Notes: a model not told the origin generated them from the sequence alone. A DNA stretch of 64,000 nucleotides from Hevea brasiliensis (GCF_030052815.1 NC_079510.1:36924358-36988357), one strand, 5' to 3'; positions 48,501 to 57,992 are shown, numbered from the stretch's first letter. Translations and numbers: made by a program.

Positions 48501-51500
48501 CAACAACAGAATATTGATCACTTAGTTCACTTTCTGGATTATTATGTTTCCATTTTGGGTGAATTCTAATGTTCTGGGAAAAGCAATGTCTTCTGTTTTG
48601 CTGTTTAAAGACCTTCCTTACTCCTTAGTACTGCTGAACATGGTTGTTTCCTGATAATTTTTGGGTCTACTCAAGGCTGCATCTCTACCACCAATTAATG
48701 CCCTATTCATAACTTTCTAATTTGAAGAATTATTTGTCATTTCTTTCTGTTCTGCACACTAACACACATAAACAATGACACAGGAAAATAATTAATGCAT
48801 TTGTTTTTCTGTTTGATTAAACCAGGAAAATAATTAATGCATTTGTTGTTCTGTTTGATTAAACCAGTGACCCTCACCAAAAGTTTGATGCTGTCAAAAA
48901 TGGTAAAGAAATGTCATATGACTGTAAGGTTGATCCTTCTTTTGTTGGGTATGTTTCTGACTCTTTCATCTGGTGTAGGTCTAATAAATAGATGGTATAT
49001 CCTGACACTTCTTGTTGTTTCCATATCTGGACTAAAGGTATGCAAAGCCATGGATGGATCTTGACACGGGTAATTCCTATTGCCTCTTCTTCCCATACTC
49101 ACCAGAGCATTTGGTACGCTCAATACCCAGAATGAAGGATATGAGACCTTATATATCTGTTTCTATTAATGCTTCACTCAAAGAAGCCAACCATGTCTCT
49201 GGATCTGTATCTGCACTTTTTATTGGAGGCTTTTCCATATTGGAGATGGACAAGGTAATTTTGGTCTTGTAACAATTGAGGCAGAATAAATGCATACAAC
49301 ACAAACCTGGAACCTGCATTCAATTGCCCCATTACATTAGATCCACTGGAACGTTTCTAGAATTCTATCAGCTGCATATTGGATTCCATCTATTTGTTTA
49401 TGTATTACATTGTAGCAAGATCTTATAGTGTTGGGATTAATTCAAGGTTTGAATTTTGCGATGTTTTTTTACAATATAATGAAAAGCACCAATTGTTAAC
49501 TTGAACCCCTCTAAATGATTGACACAAACAAGAGAGCATTTTAGGAAGAAATAGTTCCAAAAGTTCATTCTCTTGTCTGCATCAACCAGGTTTTAAGTGT
49601 GAATTTGAAACAATACCAATACTGTGTGATTTTTTTATGTTGCAGAGTTTAATGCAGTTGAATCTGACACCAGACTCCAACAAGACTATAATAACCATCT
49701 TGGGTAATACAGGTAACACTCCGCCTAAACTACCTCTATTACCTCCCCTGCGAAGAAATAAATAATGAAATAAGAATATAAAAAACCCAATATCTCTCCT
49801 TTCTTGTGTTCTGTATTGGGTCATGTTCTGTGTAAGGGTTTTCCTTCTCTCTCTCTCTCTCTTTCTCTCTCTGAAGGTGGTAAGGACTGTCAGTGGTATC
49901 CTGAACTGTGCCCTGTCTATATGTTGGTCTATTTCTATTGAAGTCCTTAGAACCTTTGAGGCAGACTACATTGTGCCTTCTTTGTTGCTAATTCTGAATT
50001 AGATGTGTCTATTAAGGCTCATATGTGTCAAATATATCTAAGAACAATGCCACATCTGCTACCAGTCTCATGTAATATGTAAATGTTGGTGTATATGCAT
50101 GTGTATGCATACACCTTGATCTATAAGTTTGGATTTTGTTAATGAACTTTGAGGAAATTTGTCAAGGATCATTAAACTCATGTAATTATTACTTTATTAT
50201 ATCCAACCAGTGGTGCCATTCTGCTAAGTTGTCACCTCCCCACTGCCCCTAGCCTCCTCATGTCAAATCGACTCCCACCTGCATGTGCATCCCGCGTGTG
50301 CCTCGGCCCTTGGGTTTTGGCTCAAATGATAAATGGGGTAATGTTGTGGGTGTAGATTTGGCCTTTATTTTATTGGTAACTCAACACAACTCGACCAAGC
50401 CTCAGATCTAAATTACTTTGGACTTGGTGTAGGCACATTGATCCTTCTAGTTCTAGGCCACTTTCTACCATCTTAGTCCATGTTAATTTTATATTTTTGG
50501 CCTATTTAGGTTTTTTAAGTTATGCCAAATAGTTACATAAGACCGTAAAGTGTTTCAGAATTCAATTAAGACCTTCAACTTTTAAAAATGATAAAATAAG
50601 TTTTTCAAATTTTTAAAAATAGATCAAATAAGCCTTTGAGGACAAATAAACCTTTTAACTTTTAAAAATAGATTAAAAAAAAGGACAATTATAATTTGCT
50701 TCTAATATAAATCTAGTCAAGACTGTGCACGGATTCTCATCAGCAATTCTGTATATCTTATTTGCAACATCCCGGCGATGAATATTGCATTCTGGAACAA
50801 ATTGATAAATTATTATTTACTGGGGTGTTCAAGAAACTTCTCTACAAAACTGATGAAACCATAAAAATGCATCTTGAATCAGTCGGCAAAGAACAACTTA
50901 TCAATATGCTCCAGGATGCAGCAAACATTTATGAGGATGTTGCAAATCAAACACATAGGTTTATTGATGAGGTCCCTTTGCACTAAAGATCTTCGGGTGC
51001 GGCCTTGATTGGATTTATATTAGAGATAAATTATAGTTCATCCTTTTTTAATCTATTTTTAAAAGTTAAAAATTAAAGTGCTTATTTGTCCTTAAAATAA
51101 TAAAAGGACTTATTTGATCTATTTTTAAAATTTAAAAGACTTATTTATCGTTTTTAAAATTTGAAGAACTTATTTGGACCCCCAAAACCTTATAAGCACT
51201 TATATGACTATTCGCCCATATTTTAAAGGCCAAAATAGACTTTTTGCGTTTAATTTTAGGTCCATTCTCCCCTTCCTATCTGCTGATTTTGAATTAGTAC
51301 ACCTGTGGGCAATGGCAAAACTCTCTTAGTCTATGTTGGATATAAACCAAATGTTCTCATTTGACCCTCCCCCAACTTGTCCTCAATGGATGCCAGCCAC
51401 TCACTCTCCAATAGATGTATTTACTTCTTATCTTACCCAATCTTGTATTTCTAATATCCATCTTAGCATTTTGGAAACTCTTATTTTATAACTATAGGCA

Positions 51501-52560
51501 TTTACTTAGATTTTTATGATGATTATAAGAGAACTAAATTTCCTATCTGCTGCAATAAAATCTGCTGTAAACTAAATTTCCCATCTGCTGCCATAAATCT
51601 ACTGTAAATGTTGATGTCATTGATCATTTTCCTATTGTAGATGTTGATATCCAATGGCATAACCAGGATTTTATAAAGATCAGCCCTATCCATAAAGAAG
51701 ATTTTGGTATTGGTGGTTGTGCAGATTATGAGGTGAGTTATGTGATTCATTTCGAGTAATTTCTGAAATTGCGACTATTAGCAGTTAAGAAATGAAATTA
51801 TTTCAATTACTATTTTTCTTAAGAATGAAGGATAATCAATCCATTGCAAGGGTTTAAGTGTAGAATTTTAATGGTCATCCCAAAATCCTGAGGACTCTGC
51901 CCAAAACATATGAGACTTGAATGTTGTTCAGACAGAACTTATCCCAAATTTTTGGTGTAGAAGTACGGAAAACACACACACACACACACATAAAAACTCC
52001 CCACTCATTTTAATTTTTAAAATTAACGTTCTTGTTGATATTTGCAGGTCAAAGTGCTAAAAGCCAAGAGATTCAAGGATAAAATTATCATCGCACTTCC
52101 AGCCAATAGTGAGCCTATTTTGCTCTGGTTGTTGACACATGATAGTTTTTTTTTTAGTTAATTTTTTTTTTTCATAACAACCTCTTTCATTTTGTTCTCT
52201 GTGACAGGTCAGAGAGTTGAAATAGATGTTAATTATGAACCTGATGCTGGAGATGCATCAAAAGCCATCTTCAAAAGCAGCATATTTCTAATGGTAGCTG
52301 GGTGTTTAGTTGCGGCACTGGGAACGATATTTATTTTCAAAAATTTCATTAGGATGTCCAACAGAACTCAGCCATATCCAACCCCTGCTACTCCAAGTAT
52401 TACAGCACCTCTTACACCCGAGCGTAGTAGCCCTATTTTGAACGAACAGTCACCTCGAACACCTCAGCCTTTTGTAGACTATGTGAGAACGACAATAGAT
52501 GAAACTCCATACTACAAGCAAGAATCTAGGAGGAGGTTTAATCCACAGCGTACGTATTAG
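24584..52560 (+). CDS. GP210: Nuclear pore membrane glycoprotein gp210 (NUP210), C-terminal half, 22 exons
   Basis: A single-pass membrane nucleoporin thought to anchor or organise the pore on the lumenal side. Exons: 24584-24756, 26289-26348, 26431-26499, 26815-26961, 27076-27195, 27483-27602, 28444-28599, 28684-28746, 28820-28920, 29134-29542, 35480-35582, 35664-35776, 35999-36070, 36794-36869, 37038-37145, 37253-37394, 48868-48948, 49038-49254, 49646-49712, 51641-51732, 52048-52108, 52208-52560. All phases agree, giving about 967 residues with no stop. Marks: [22 protein letters not shown], a BIG2-like Ig repeat (exons 6-7), [25 protein letters not shown], one TM helix (52282-52338), and a tail of about 73 residues rich in SP/TP ending [10 protein letters not shown]. 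From memory it matches plant gp210 from about residue 1100 of 1900. Exon 1 here starts mid-codon after an acceptor, so the 5' exons lie to the left. Intron 7 is GC-AG. The 29134 acceptor is chosen over 29146 by phase. Confidence 0.95.
25011..25370 (+). mobile_element. LINE (non-LTR) 3' remnant in gp210 intron 1
   Basis: The plus-strand translation starts [20 protein letters not shown], followed by [15 protein letters not shown]. This is the typical C-terminal end of plant LINE reverse transcriptases ([16 protein letters not shown]). Stops and frame breaks follow, and a GRG-like segment appears near 25230. Only the 3' end of the element is present and no poly(A) tail or TSD was recognised. Confidence 0.8.
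27921..27946. repeat. (TC)n microsatellite in gp210 intron 6
   Basis: About 12 uninterrupted TC units. Similar short runs lie at 49844-49874 (CT) and 51972-51990 (AC), in gp210 introns 18 and 20. Confidence 0.9.
28600..28683 (+). other. GC-AG intron 7 of gp210
   Basis: The exon ends CCTGAG at 28599 and the intron starts GCAAGA. The acceptor is TTGTCAG. Both neighbouring exons end on codon boundaries and join as [13 protein letters not shown], a conserved gp210 segment. No GT nearby keeps this join. Confidence 0.85.
29821..30035 (-). repeat. 3' LTR of Copia G (215 bp)
   Basis: The minus strand ends TACTTCAACA. The start TGTTGGAATCC is altered to TATTGGAATCC in this copy. Confidence 0.93.
30036..33610 (-). 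pseudogene. Copia G gag-pol with most of gag deleted
   Basis: Starts at ATG 33610 ([40 protein letters not shown]). After about 76 codons gag is broken, and the next recognisable block is the protease-like region ([15 protein letters not shown], near 33200-33255). The rest of gag with its zinc knuckle is absent. Then come integrase (32223-32807; [20 protein letters not shown]), a linker, reverse transcriptase (30916-31340; [24 protein letters not shown]) and RNase H (29979-30626; [19 protein letters not shown]). Several frameshifts. The copy cannot make a full Gag. Confidence 0.88.
34038..34252 (-). repeat. 5' LTR of Copia G (215 bp)
   Basis: The minus strand starts TGTTGGAATCC and ends TACTTCAACA, followed by the variant primer-binding site. 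Flanked on the right by TSD TTGAC. Confidence 0.93.
34258..35479 (+). other. Remainder of gp210 intron 10
   Basis: AT-rich, no gene. Between about 34330 and 34670 there are repeated TAATGTAATG / CATTACATTA and GGTAAAG / CTTTACC motifs in opposite orientation, suggesting an old MITE, but I could not fix its ends. It ends in acceptor TGGTCAG at 35479. Confidence 0.4.
38037..38201 (-). repeat. 3' LTR of Copia D (165 bp)
   Basis: The minus strand starts TGTTATAGGAAGTCAATCC. It is similar to the LTR of Copia A. Confidence 0.93.
38202..41243 (-). pseudogene. Copia D pol (protease end to RNase H)
   Basis: In element order: end of protease (41196 down), integrase with GAG pre-integrase region (40825-41196; [17 protein letters not shown]) and core (39781-40644; [31 protein letters not shown]), reverse transcriptase (39285-39607; [20 protein letters not shown]) with [12 protein letters not shown] (39069-39269), and RNase H (38500-38856; [20 protein letters not shown]). 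A deletion removes part of the VNP..G stretch ([17 protein letters not shown]). Several stops and frame changes. Inactive. Confidence 0.88.
41249..41430 (-). repeat. 3' LTR of Copia E
   Basis: The minus strand starts TGTTATGGAAAGTCAATTAC. An expanded TA run near 41297-41312 makes it about 4 bp longer than its partner. Confidence 0.9.
41431..45571 (-). pseudogene. Copia E gag-pol remnant
   Basis: Starts at ATG 45571 ([20 protein letters not shown]) with early stops in gag (near 45480 and 45390). The zinc knuckle lies at about 44770-44820 and has lost a few codons. Protease reads [15 protein letters not shown] (44298-44744). Integrase spans 43232-44053 ([29 protein letters not shown]). One long open frame of about 486 codons (41711-43171) covers reverse transcriptase and most of RNase H, with [13 protein letters not shown] and [12 protein letters not shown] intact but FSDDDGAGS in place of the usual FSDADWAGS. 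Stops and frameshifts make it non-coding. Confidence 0.9.
45973..46150 (-). repeat. 5' LTR of Copia E (178 bp)
   Basis: The minus strand ends GTTCTACT, then the primer-binding site. Flanked by AGAAT and Copia D protease sequence on the right. Confidence 0.92.
46151..47207 (-). pseudogene. Copia D gag and protease start
   Basis: Starts at ATG 47207 ([20 protein letters not shown]). Gag is open to about 46734, where a frameshift occurs, and continues in 46328-46711 with the knuckle [14 protein letters not shown], whose second Cys is changed to Tyr. A protease stub ([14 protein letters not shown]) ends at the Copia E insertion. It joins 41243 downward when E is removed. Confidence 0.88.
47208..47695 (-). 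other. Copia D 5' untranslated region and primer-binding site
   Basis: Locally GC-rich (about 47410-47560) compared with the surroundings. The equivalent leader of Copia E is at 45572-45960 and that of B is at 9442-9722. No ORF is supported. Confidence 0.75.
47696..47860 (-). repeat. 5' LTR of Copia D (165 bp)
   Basis: Matches 38037-38201 with about seven differences. Followed by TSD TTTGT. A 31-bp unit starting in the LTR tip at 47851 is repeated at 47882. Confidence 0.93.
48782..48865 (+). repeat. 42-bp tandem duplication of a gp210 splice acceptor region
   Basis: Two 42-bp units (48782-48823 and 48824-48865) differ at one base. Each contains a pyrimidine run, TTTGATTAAACC and the following AG. 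The frame-consistent acceptor of exon 17 is the second (AG at 48866-48867). The first AG at 48824-48825 is an equally shaped alternative. Confidence 0.9.
50492..51249. mobile_element. Long-TIR element with an internal ORF in gp210 intron 19
   Basis: Two arms of about 200 bp are inverted copies of each other (about 50492-50716 and about 51010-51240). Both show the series CTTTTAACTTTTAAAAATAG, GATCAAATAAG and TTTGGCC in mirrored order. A 9-mer TTAATTTTA occurs at 50483-50491 and 51250-51258 and could be a MULE-type TSD, although the two arms are then not exactly flush (about 10 bp offset). The non-palindromic core holds an ORF unrelated to any transposase I know. Confidence 0.65.
50720..50986 (+). 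pseudogene. Unrecognised gene fragment inside the TIR element
   Basis: An open frame from about 50720, passing an in-frame TTG (50761), to stop TAA 50984-50986 encodes about 75-88 residues ([40 protein letters not shown]). The composition looks like a real helical protein, unlike the AT-rich arms. There is no ATG at the left end. It may be a captured host gene fragment; I do not recognise the family. Confidence 0.4.
52282..52338 (+). other. gp210 transmembrane helix segment
   Basis: Codes for [19 protein letters not shown], the only strongly hydrophobic stretch near the C-terminus. It is preceded by the lumenal region and followed by a basic KNFIR stop-transfer end. Confidence 0.9.
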
Positions 52561-53412
52561 ACCTTTTATCTCTCTTCCTGCCAATTTGTGTCATTGAGCA
52601 TGATTGCTGTCTGATTTAGACCCAACATTTTGTTGATCAAAATTTTTGTGCAACCTGGACCTTCATACTTTGTTGTGCAGAGACACATTTTCTATGTTAG
52701 GGTCATGTTACACGAGGGATGTGCATTTTGTCGAGACTAATCCTTTTATCGTGTTTAGAGGAATATAAATGAAGATGTTAGTGGGTCTATTTGATTTTGT
52801 TATTGCAGCTGAGCTGCCATTGATAAAAGCAAGCTAGTACCAGTTTAAAGTAGTTTGAAAGTCAATAGCTTTAATAATATTATATTCTTTAATGGCATTA
52901 ACTTGAATAATAAAAATTATTAGTAAAAATTTCACGAAAATTTTCAATAATCACAAATGGATTGTTTAGCCTAAGTTGGTTCAGTGATTCGAATTCTCGC
53001 TTTCTCAAAACCTCTCTACTCAAGGAATAATAATAATAAACAGATTTAAAAAGGAAACTCACAGACAGAATCAAATCTTGTCAGAAAAGCTCTATTTTGT
53101 TTAATAAACTTTCAAACAACCACTTTTTCAAACATCAAGGTATCACAAAATCATGCGTTTCAAGGTATTTTTAGGGCTTCAAATCCTTGTCTGCAACAGT
53201 TGATCGCCTTCTTGAAAAGCAATTTATTTCTAAAAAATAGCAATTCAATAATTTTGAATTTATCTGTTTAGCTTAACTTGGTTTAGCGTTTAAAATCATA
53301 TCACTTAACAGACTTAAGTTTTGAGTTATTACTCTTTTAATTTCTCTCTTAAAATAATAATTTTGAATTTTTCTTTTTTAGGTGAATATTTTATGTGATT
53401 ATACTTCTACAC
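52561..53412 (+). other. gp210 3' flank
   Basis: Probable 3' UTR followed by AT-rich spacer. A possible poly(A) signal variant AATATAAATGAA is at about 52762-52773. No other gene seen. Confidence 0.45.
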
Positions 53413-53421
53413 ATAACATAA

Positions 53422-54499
53422 AGGATAAATTGCTATAAGGTCCTTAAGTTTATCAAAATTTATTAGTTAGTCTCCAAAATTCTTTGAGGCAATTAAAATG
53501 TTCCCTGTTAATTCAAAGGAAGACTACTTAGTCGTTCTGTTACCATTGGGTGAGGAAAACCATAGTCAAATGGGAGAGGGCTCGGTAAAAAGAGAGGAAT
53601 ACGTGAAATGGCAAAAATACCCCTAATAGCCCTTAACATCCTGATTTTGTCTTTCTTCCTCCTTCGGTCATTCTTTCACAGCACCATTTATCTCTCATAT
53701 TTGCAACATCCACCTCTTCTTATCCCTCCATTTTCGTTTCTTCATTTGTTTCAACCATAATGTCTCATTCAAGTGGCATTATATGTGGATGGGATTCTAC
53801 GATTCATGGAATCGTAGATTGGGGTGAGACTTTCCCAATCTGCAGAAAACCCTAACCGCCCATATTACTATTGCATAGACAATATATGTGGACCATTTTA
53901 GGGATAGTGTGTTGCTTGCCATCATCGACTTCCACTTCAACTTGATAGAGTTGAAACTCTTCAATAAGGAAAATTGTTAAGTGTCAACATGTGAATGAGC
54001 TACTGGAAGATGTTATGAAGCTAGATAATATGATCAAGGAAGAGTTTATGAAGCTGAAAAATGAGGTCAAAGATGAGGTTGTAAAGTTGAAAGAAGATTA
54101 CAAGTTGATGGAAAGAAAGCTTGAATATGTTGATTTGATCCTTGGATTCTTGAAGACAAGTATGTTATTTTATTTTCATAGTGTTTTTGGTTTTTATGGT
54201 ATTGAAAAACAAGTAAGAAATAATTGTTTTCCTGTTGAGAGAGAGAGAGAGAGAGAGACTTCTAAGAGAGAATTCAAATAGTGATTTAAAAATTTTAACC
54301 TAGAGAAATGGCATTTTAGATGTTTTGGATGGTACTCGAGAGCATTTTGGACATTTCCATTCTGCCACACACGAAAGGTTAATAGAAAGATTAAGTTGTT
54401 CTATTTTGAATTACCCAGAGACATTTTTATTGCCTTAAAGAATTTGAAGGACCAATTAATAAATTTTGAGAAAATTAAGAGATTTCATAGTAATTTACC
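53422..54499. mobile_element. TIR DNA transposon (MULE-like) between gp210 and the hnRNP gene
   Basis: The 1078-bp element has inverted ends alignable over at least 80 bp (left GGATAAATTGCTAT..., right arm inverted GGTAAATTACTAT...). Both arms then share TCAAAATTTATTA, CAAATTCTTT/CAAAATTCTTT and GGCAAT. The flanks carry a near-perfect 9-bp TSD: ATAACATAA (53413-53421) and ATAATATAA (54500-54508). Nine-bp duplication and long TIRs are typical of Mutator-like elements. The interior has a short coiled-coil ORF (53991-54281) and a (GA)n run at 54237-54258. No transposase is present. Confidence 0.72.
53991..54281 (+). pseudogene. Coiled-coil ORF inside the TIR element
   Basis: The frame opens MNELLEDVMKLDNMIKEEFM and continues with Lys/Glu-rich heptads (KLKNEVKDEVVKLKEDYKLM), then a hydrophobic segment. 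It resembles the coiled-coil tail of the small GRF-type zinc-finger ORFs often found in plant DNA transposons. The zinc-finger part upstream, around 53760-53960, is broken by stops. The last 15 residues or so come from the GA repeat. Probably a remnant. Confidence 0.45.
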
Positions 54500-54508
54500 A
54501 TAATATAA

Positions 54509-54788
54509 GTATCCATATGAAAAAAGTAACAAAGAGAGATTTAGAATATAAATTAACTTAAAAAATGTTTCATTTAACATTAATAAAAAAATTATTAATT
54601 TAAAGGTGGTCCCCAAGGTAAGGACGCCATTCCCGAATGGCCAACATTTTTAGGGCTTTTCAGTTTCGAACTCTGCTAATTTTCAATTCCCAAATTTTCT
54701 AGGGCTTGCTTTTCTTTTTCTTCTTCTCCTTCTTCGTCCAAGCTCTCTGCTTTACCATTCCAGTAATCATCCTTTAAATCTTCAAGCC
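54509..54788 (+). promoter_or_regulatory. Upstream region and 5' UTR of the hnRNP gene
   Basis: Only about 280 bp separate the TIR element from the start codon. It contains two TAGGGCTT motifs (54650-54657 and 54701-54708), like inverted telo-box-related elements of housekeeping plant genes, and a CT-rich leader (54711-54740). No clear TATA box was found. Confidence 0.4.
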
Positions 54789-57700
54789 ATGGACCCGCAA
54801 GACCAAGATGCACTTGCTGTAGGAGAAACCGACCACAACGCCAATGAGATTAAGTCTCAATCTCACACTGGGGATGGAGCCAGTCCTGGGTAAGTTCTTT
54901 CTTGCTTCTGTTTGTTTCCCGAAAAAAATTCAAAATTAGGAAATGCATATATACTTTAATTCGTCGAAGCCCTTTTGGTATTGGGGAAATGAGGTAAGGT
55001 TTCTGGTAGTCTTTCCTGGAATGAGAGGGGGAATTTGATTTCTTATTGGTAATTTTAATATTGGTGATGACTTTCGCTATTGTTGTTCGCATTTAATGAC
55101 ACCCTATGCTCCAATAGATACACAAATAACTATTAATGTCCCAATGCTTCCATTAGCTTTAGTTATTCTTTTCCCTCTGGTAATATGGGTTCTTTTCCTC
55201 TTGTTTTTTTTTTTATTTTGGTTTTTTATGTTATATGAGTTTTGAGAAACTTCAATTGTGAAATCTGATTGATTGCTCTGATTTTACTGCAGGAAAATTT
55301 TTATTGGAGGTTTAGCCAGGGAGACTACTTCTGGTTAGTTTTGCTTGTGATAAGTAACTATTGCCACCATTTTCATTTCAGAACTATTTTTGGTTTCAAC
55401 CCTTTTTTTCTACGTTTCTTTGTGCAGCACAATTTGTCAAGCATTTTGGTAAATATGGTGAAATTACTGATTCTGTTATAATGAAGGACCGAAAGACTGG
55501 CCAACCTCGTGGTTTTGGGTTCGTAACCTATGCAGATCCCTTAGTTGTTGACCAAGTTATTCAGGACACACATATTATTAATGGCAAACAGGTAGGGTGA
55601 AGTTTGAGTTCAATGTTGGATTAAACCTGTGATTTGTCTTTTCTTAAAAGTGACTAATTTTTTTCCTCGTTTCTTTGAGTGGATTATTGATTTTTGTTTT
55701 GTTCTTTGGATGCCATAGGTGGAAATCAAGCGAACCATACCAAAGGGAGCTATTGGATCGAGGGATTTCAAGACAAAAAAGATTTTTGTTGGTGGAATTC
55801 CTACAGCTGTGACTGAAGGTAATTTATTCTTTAAGCAGCTCTATTTTTCTGGCCTCCCACTAAAGTGCTAGTTGCTTGATAAATGGGCATGAATCCATGG
55901 ACAGATGAGTTCAAAGAATTCTTTACACAATATGGTGAGGTCATTGAACACCAGATCATGCGAGACCACTCTACTAACCGCTCTCGTGGCTTTGGATTTA
56001 TTACATTTGACTCGGAGCTGGCAGTGGATGATATTTTGGCCAAAGGGAATAAGCTTGAGTTAGCTGGAACTCAGGTGAGCATATAACCAGCTAATGGCAA
56101 CAACAATTTTTTCTTCCTTGCCCCTAGATTATTAAAGATAATATTTGTGTCTTTACAAGTACCCTTCTTACCCTAGGTTTTTGAAGATAATATTTATGTC
56201 TTTACAACTGCCCTTCTTATAATTACAAGTGAAAAGCAGGATGTCAGTGTTTCAGATAACAGTTTGTTTTTGATACTCCTTTTTCTATTGTTCCAACAAT
56301 TTGACTGGAATGATTTCAAATAACTTTTCAAAGACCTCAACTTAGTCCATTATAGTTGTTGCACAAGAATACAGTCTTGGAGAATCCAAGTTCTTTCTAA
56401 AGTACCCAAAATATAATATAATGTCTACTTGAAGGCATACAACTCTCTATACTGAATTCATGTAAATTTATATGATCTTTTCATCCATCAGATCTTTATG
56501 TATCATACGTTTGATTACTGAGATGCATAGTCTTTATGCAGCTTTATTATTCTGTTGTGTAGATAGTTCACCCAGTGGAAAAATGTTCAGAGTGTAAATC
56601 TACTCATGATGAATTTATGCTAGTAAATTGTTATTCACAATTGGCTATCTGGGAATCCCAGAAAGACCAATTTCTTGATTTCTCTCAAAATTTTATCTCC
56701 TTTTTCTCTCAAATTTGGCAAGTATTCAACCTTCAAGTGGATCTTTCAATGCATTCTGGTTACTTTGACTCATTTGATTGACTGAATTAACGTTTAATGA
56801 ACAGATTGATACAAATTAACGATTTGTGCCAAAAATAGAGATTAAATGCAAAATTCTGTGATTATGATTGTAGTTTACCTTGTTAATGCTTGGCATGTAT
56901 TTTATGACGCCCTACATTTTTTCCCTTGAAAATCAAACAATTTTATTTTAGTTTATCTGTGGCAATAGTTGATAGAATTTTAAAGTGGGAGATTTGTTTT
57001 ATTGGGTTTGAATGTCAATTAATAAAATTAGCAAAATGCTCGATAGTGTGAATGCTTTGGATCTTGGTTGTAAAGCTTTCATGGATGAGCCAGGTGCAAG
57101 TGAAAGATTTCAATATGATGCAGGAAAGCCTAATGGACATATATGCCAATTATGACTATAGAGAAAATACTTATGTGCCTAATCAAGTCACTAGTGTTCC
57201 TTTTTCCAAAGTTTGGTTTATAACCTATAATATTATTGAGAGCCAGTTGTATCATCTTTCTTATCCTTGTTGTCCAGCTGGCTTGTTTTCTGTGTGCTGT
57301 GAAGTAAGATGTAATAGGTCCTTGTGGAGATAGCTAGGTCAATAAGGAGTAAAATTGAGTAAATCAACTTCTTTTCTTGTGTAAAAGTAAATTTTGTTAT
57401 AGAATAACATGGTTTTCATGCATTATATTTTCGGTTTACCAACACTTATTTGTTCTTTTTGTAGGTGGAGATCAAGAAGGCAGAGCCAAAGAAGGCCAAC
57501 CCTCCACCGCCCCCTTCCAAGCGTTATAATGATTCAAGATCTGCATTTGGTAGTGGATTGGGTGATGCGTATGATGGATACATAGGCAGTGGCTTTGGTG
57601 GTGGTGGTGGTGGTGGTTATAGGTCTGGCGGAGTTTATGGAGATAGAGCCAGTACTTATGGTGGATATAATGGGGGTGAATTTGGTGGATATGGAGGATA

Positions 57701-57992
57701 TGGCAGTGGTGGCATTGCGTCTTATAGAGGGGAGCCCTCTTATGGATATTCTGGTCGGTATGGAGGAGGCTTTAGCAGGGGTTATGATTTTGGAGGTGGT
57801 TATGGTGGCTCTGGTGAGGGTTATGGTGGATATGGCAGTGGCAGTGGTGCTGGTGGATCTGGCAGTGGCTATGGAGGTAGCTATGACACTGGCCTCGGAG
57901 GTGGGTATGGGGGTAGCAGTGGAGGTTCTTTCTACGGAAGTAGAGGATATGGTGGCGCTGGCATGGGTAGATACCACCCCTATGGGAGGTAG
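54789..57992 (+). CDS. Glycine-rich hnRNP A/B-like protein with two RRMs, complete, 6 exons
   Basis: An RNA-binding protein of 367 residues, expected to act in nuclear mRNA processing and possibly in stress granules (by family). Exons: 54789-54889, 55293-55333, 55428-55591, 55719-55818, 55905-56074, 57465-57992; all introns are GT-AG and phases agree. RRM1 has RNP2 KIFIGGL (35-41) and RNP1 RGFGFVTY (75-82). RRM2 has RNP2 KIFVGGI (123-129) and RNP1 RGFGFITF (163-170). A short Pro run (KANPPPPPSKRY) leads into a low-complexity tail (about 215-367) of GGY, GYGG and GSG repeats ending GRYHPYGR. The start ATG 54789 is the first in the CT-rich leader and gives MDPQDQDALAVGETDHNANE, an acidic N-terminus usual for this plant family. 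Intron 5 (1.4 kb) holds no recognisable element. It is separate from gp210, in the same orientation. Confidence 0.96.

Noticed and set aside
54237..54258. (GA)n run in an ORF, possible coding repeat
   Set aside because: It is a simple microsatellite; the RERERE residues are an artefact of reading through it.
56575..57333. ORFs in intron 5 of the hnRNP gene
   Set aside because: They have no family features, and the exons on both sides join in phase without them.
57534..57977. 147-codon minus-strand ORF and a 158-codon plus-strand ORF over the glycine-rich tail
   Set aside because: They are frame shadows of the GGY/GSG repeat exon of the hnRNP gene; composition follows the repeat.
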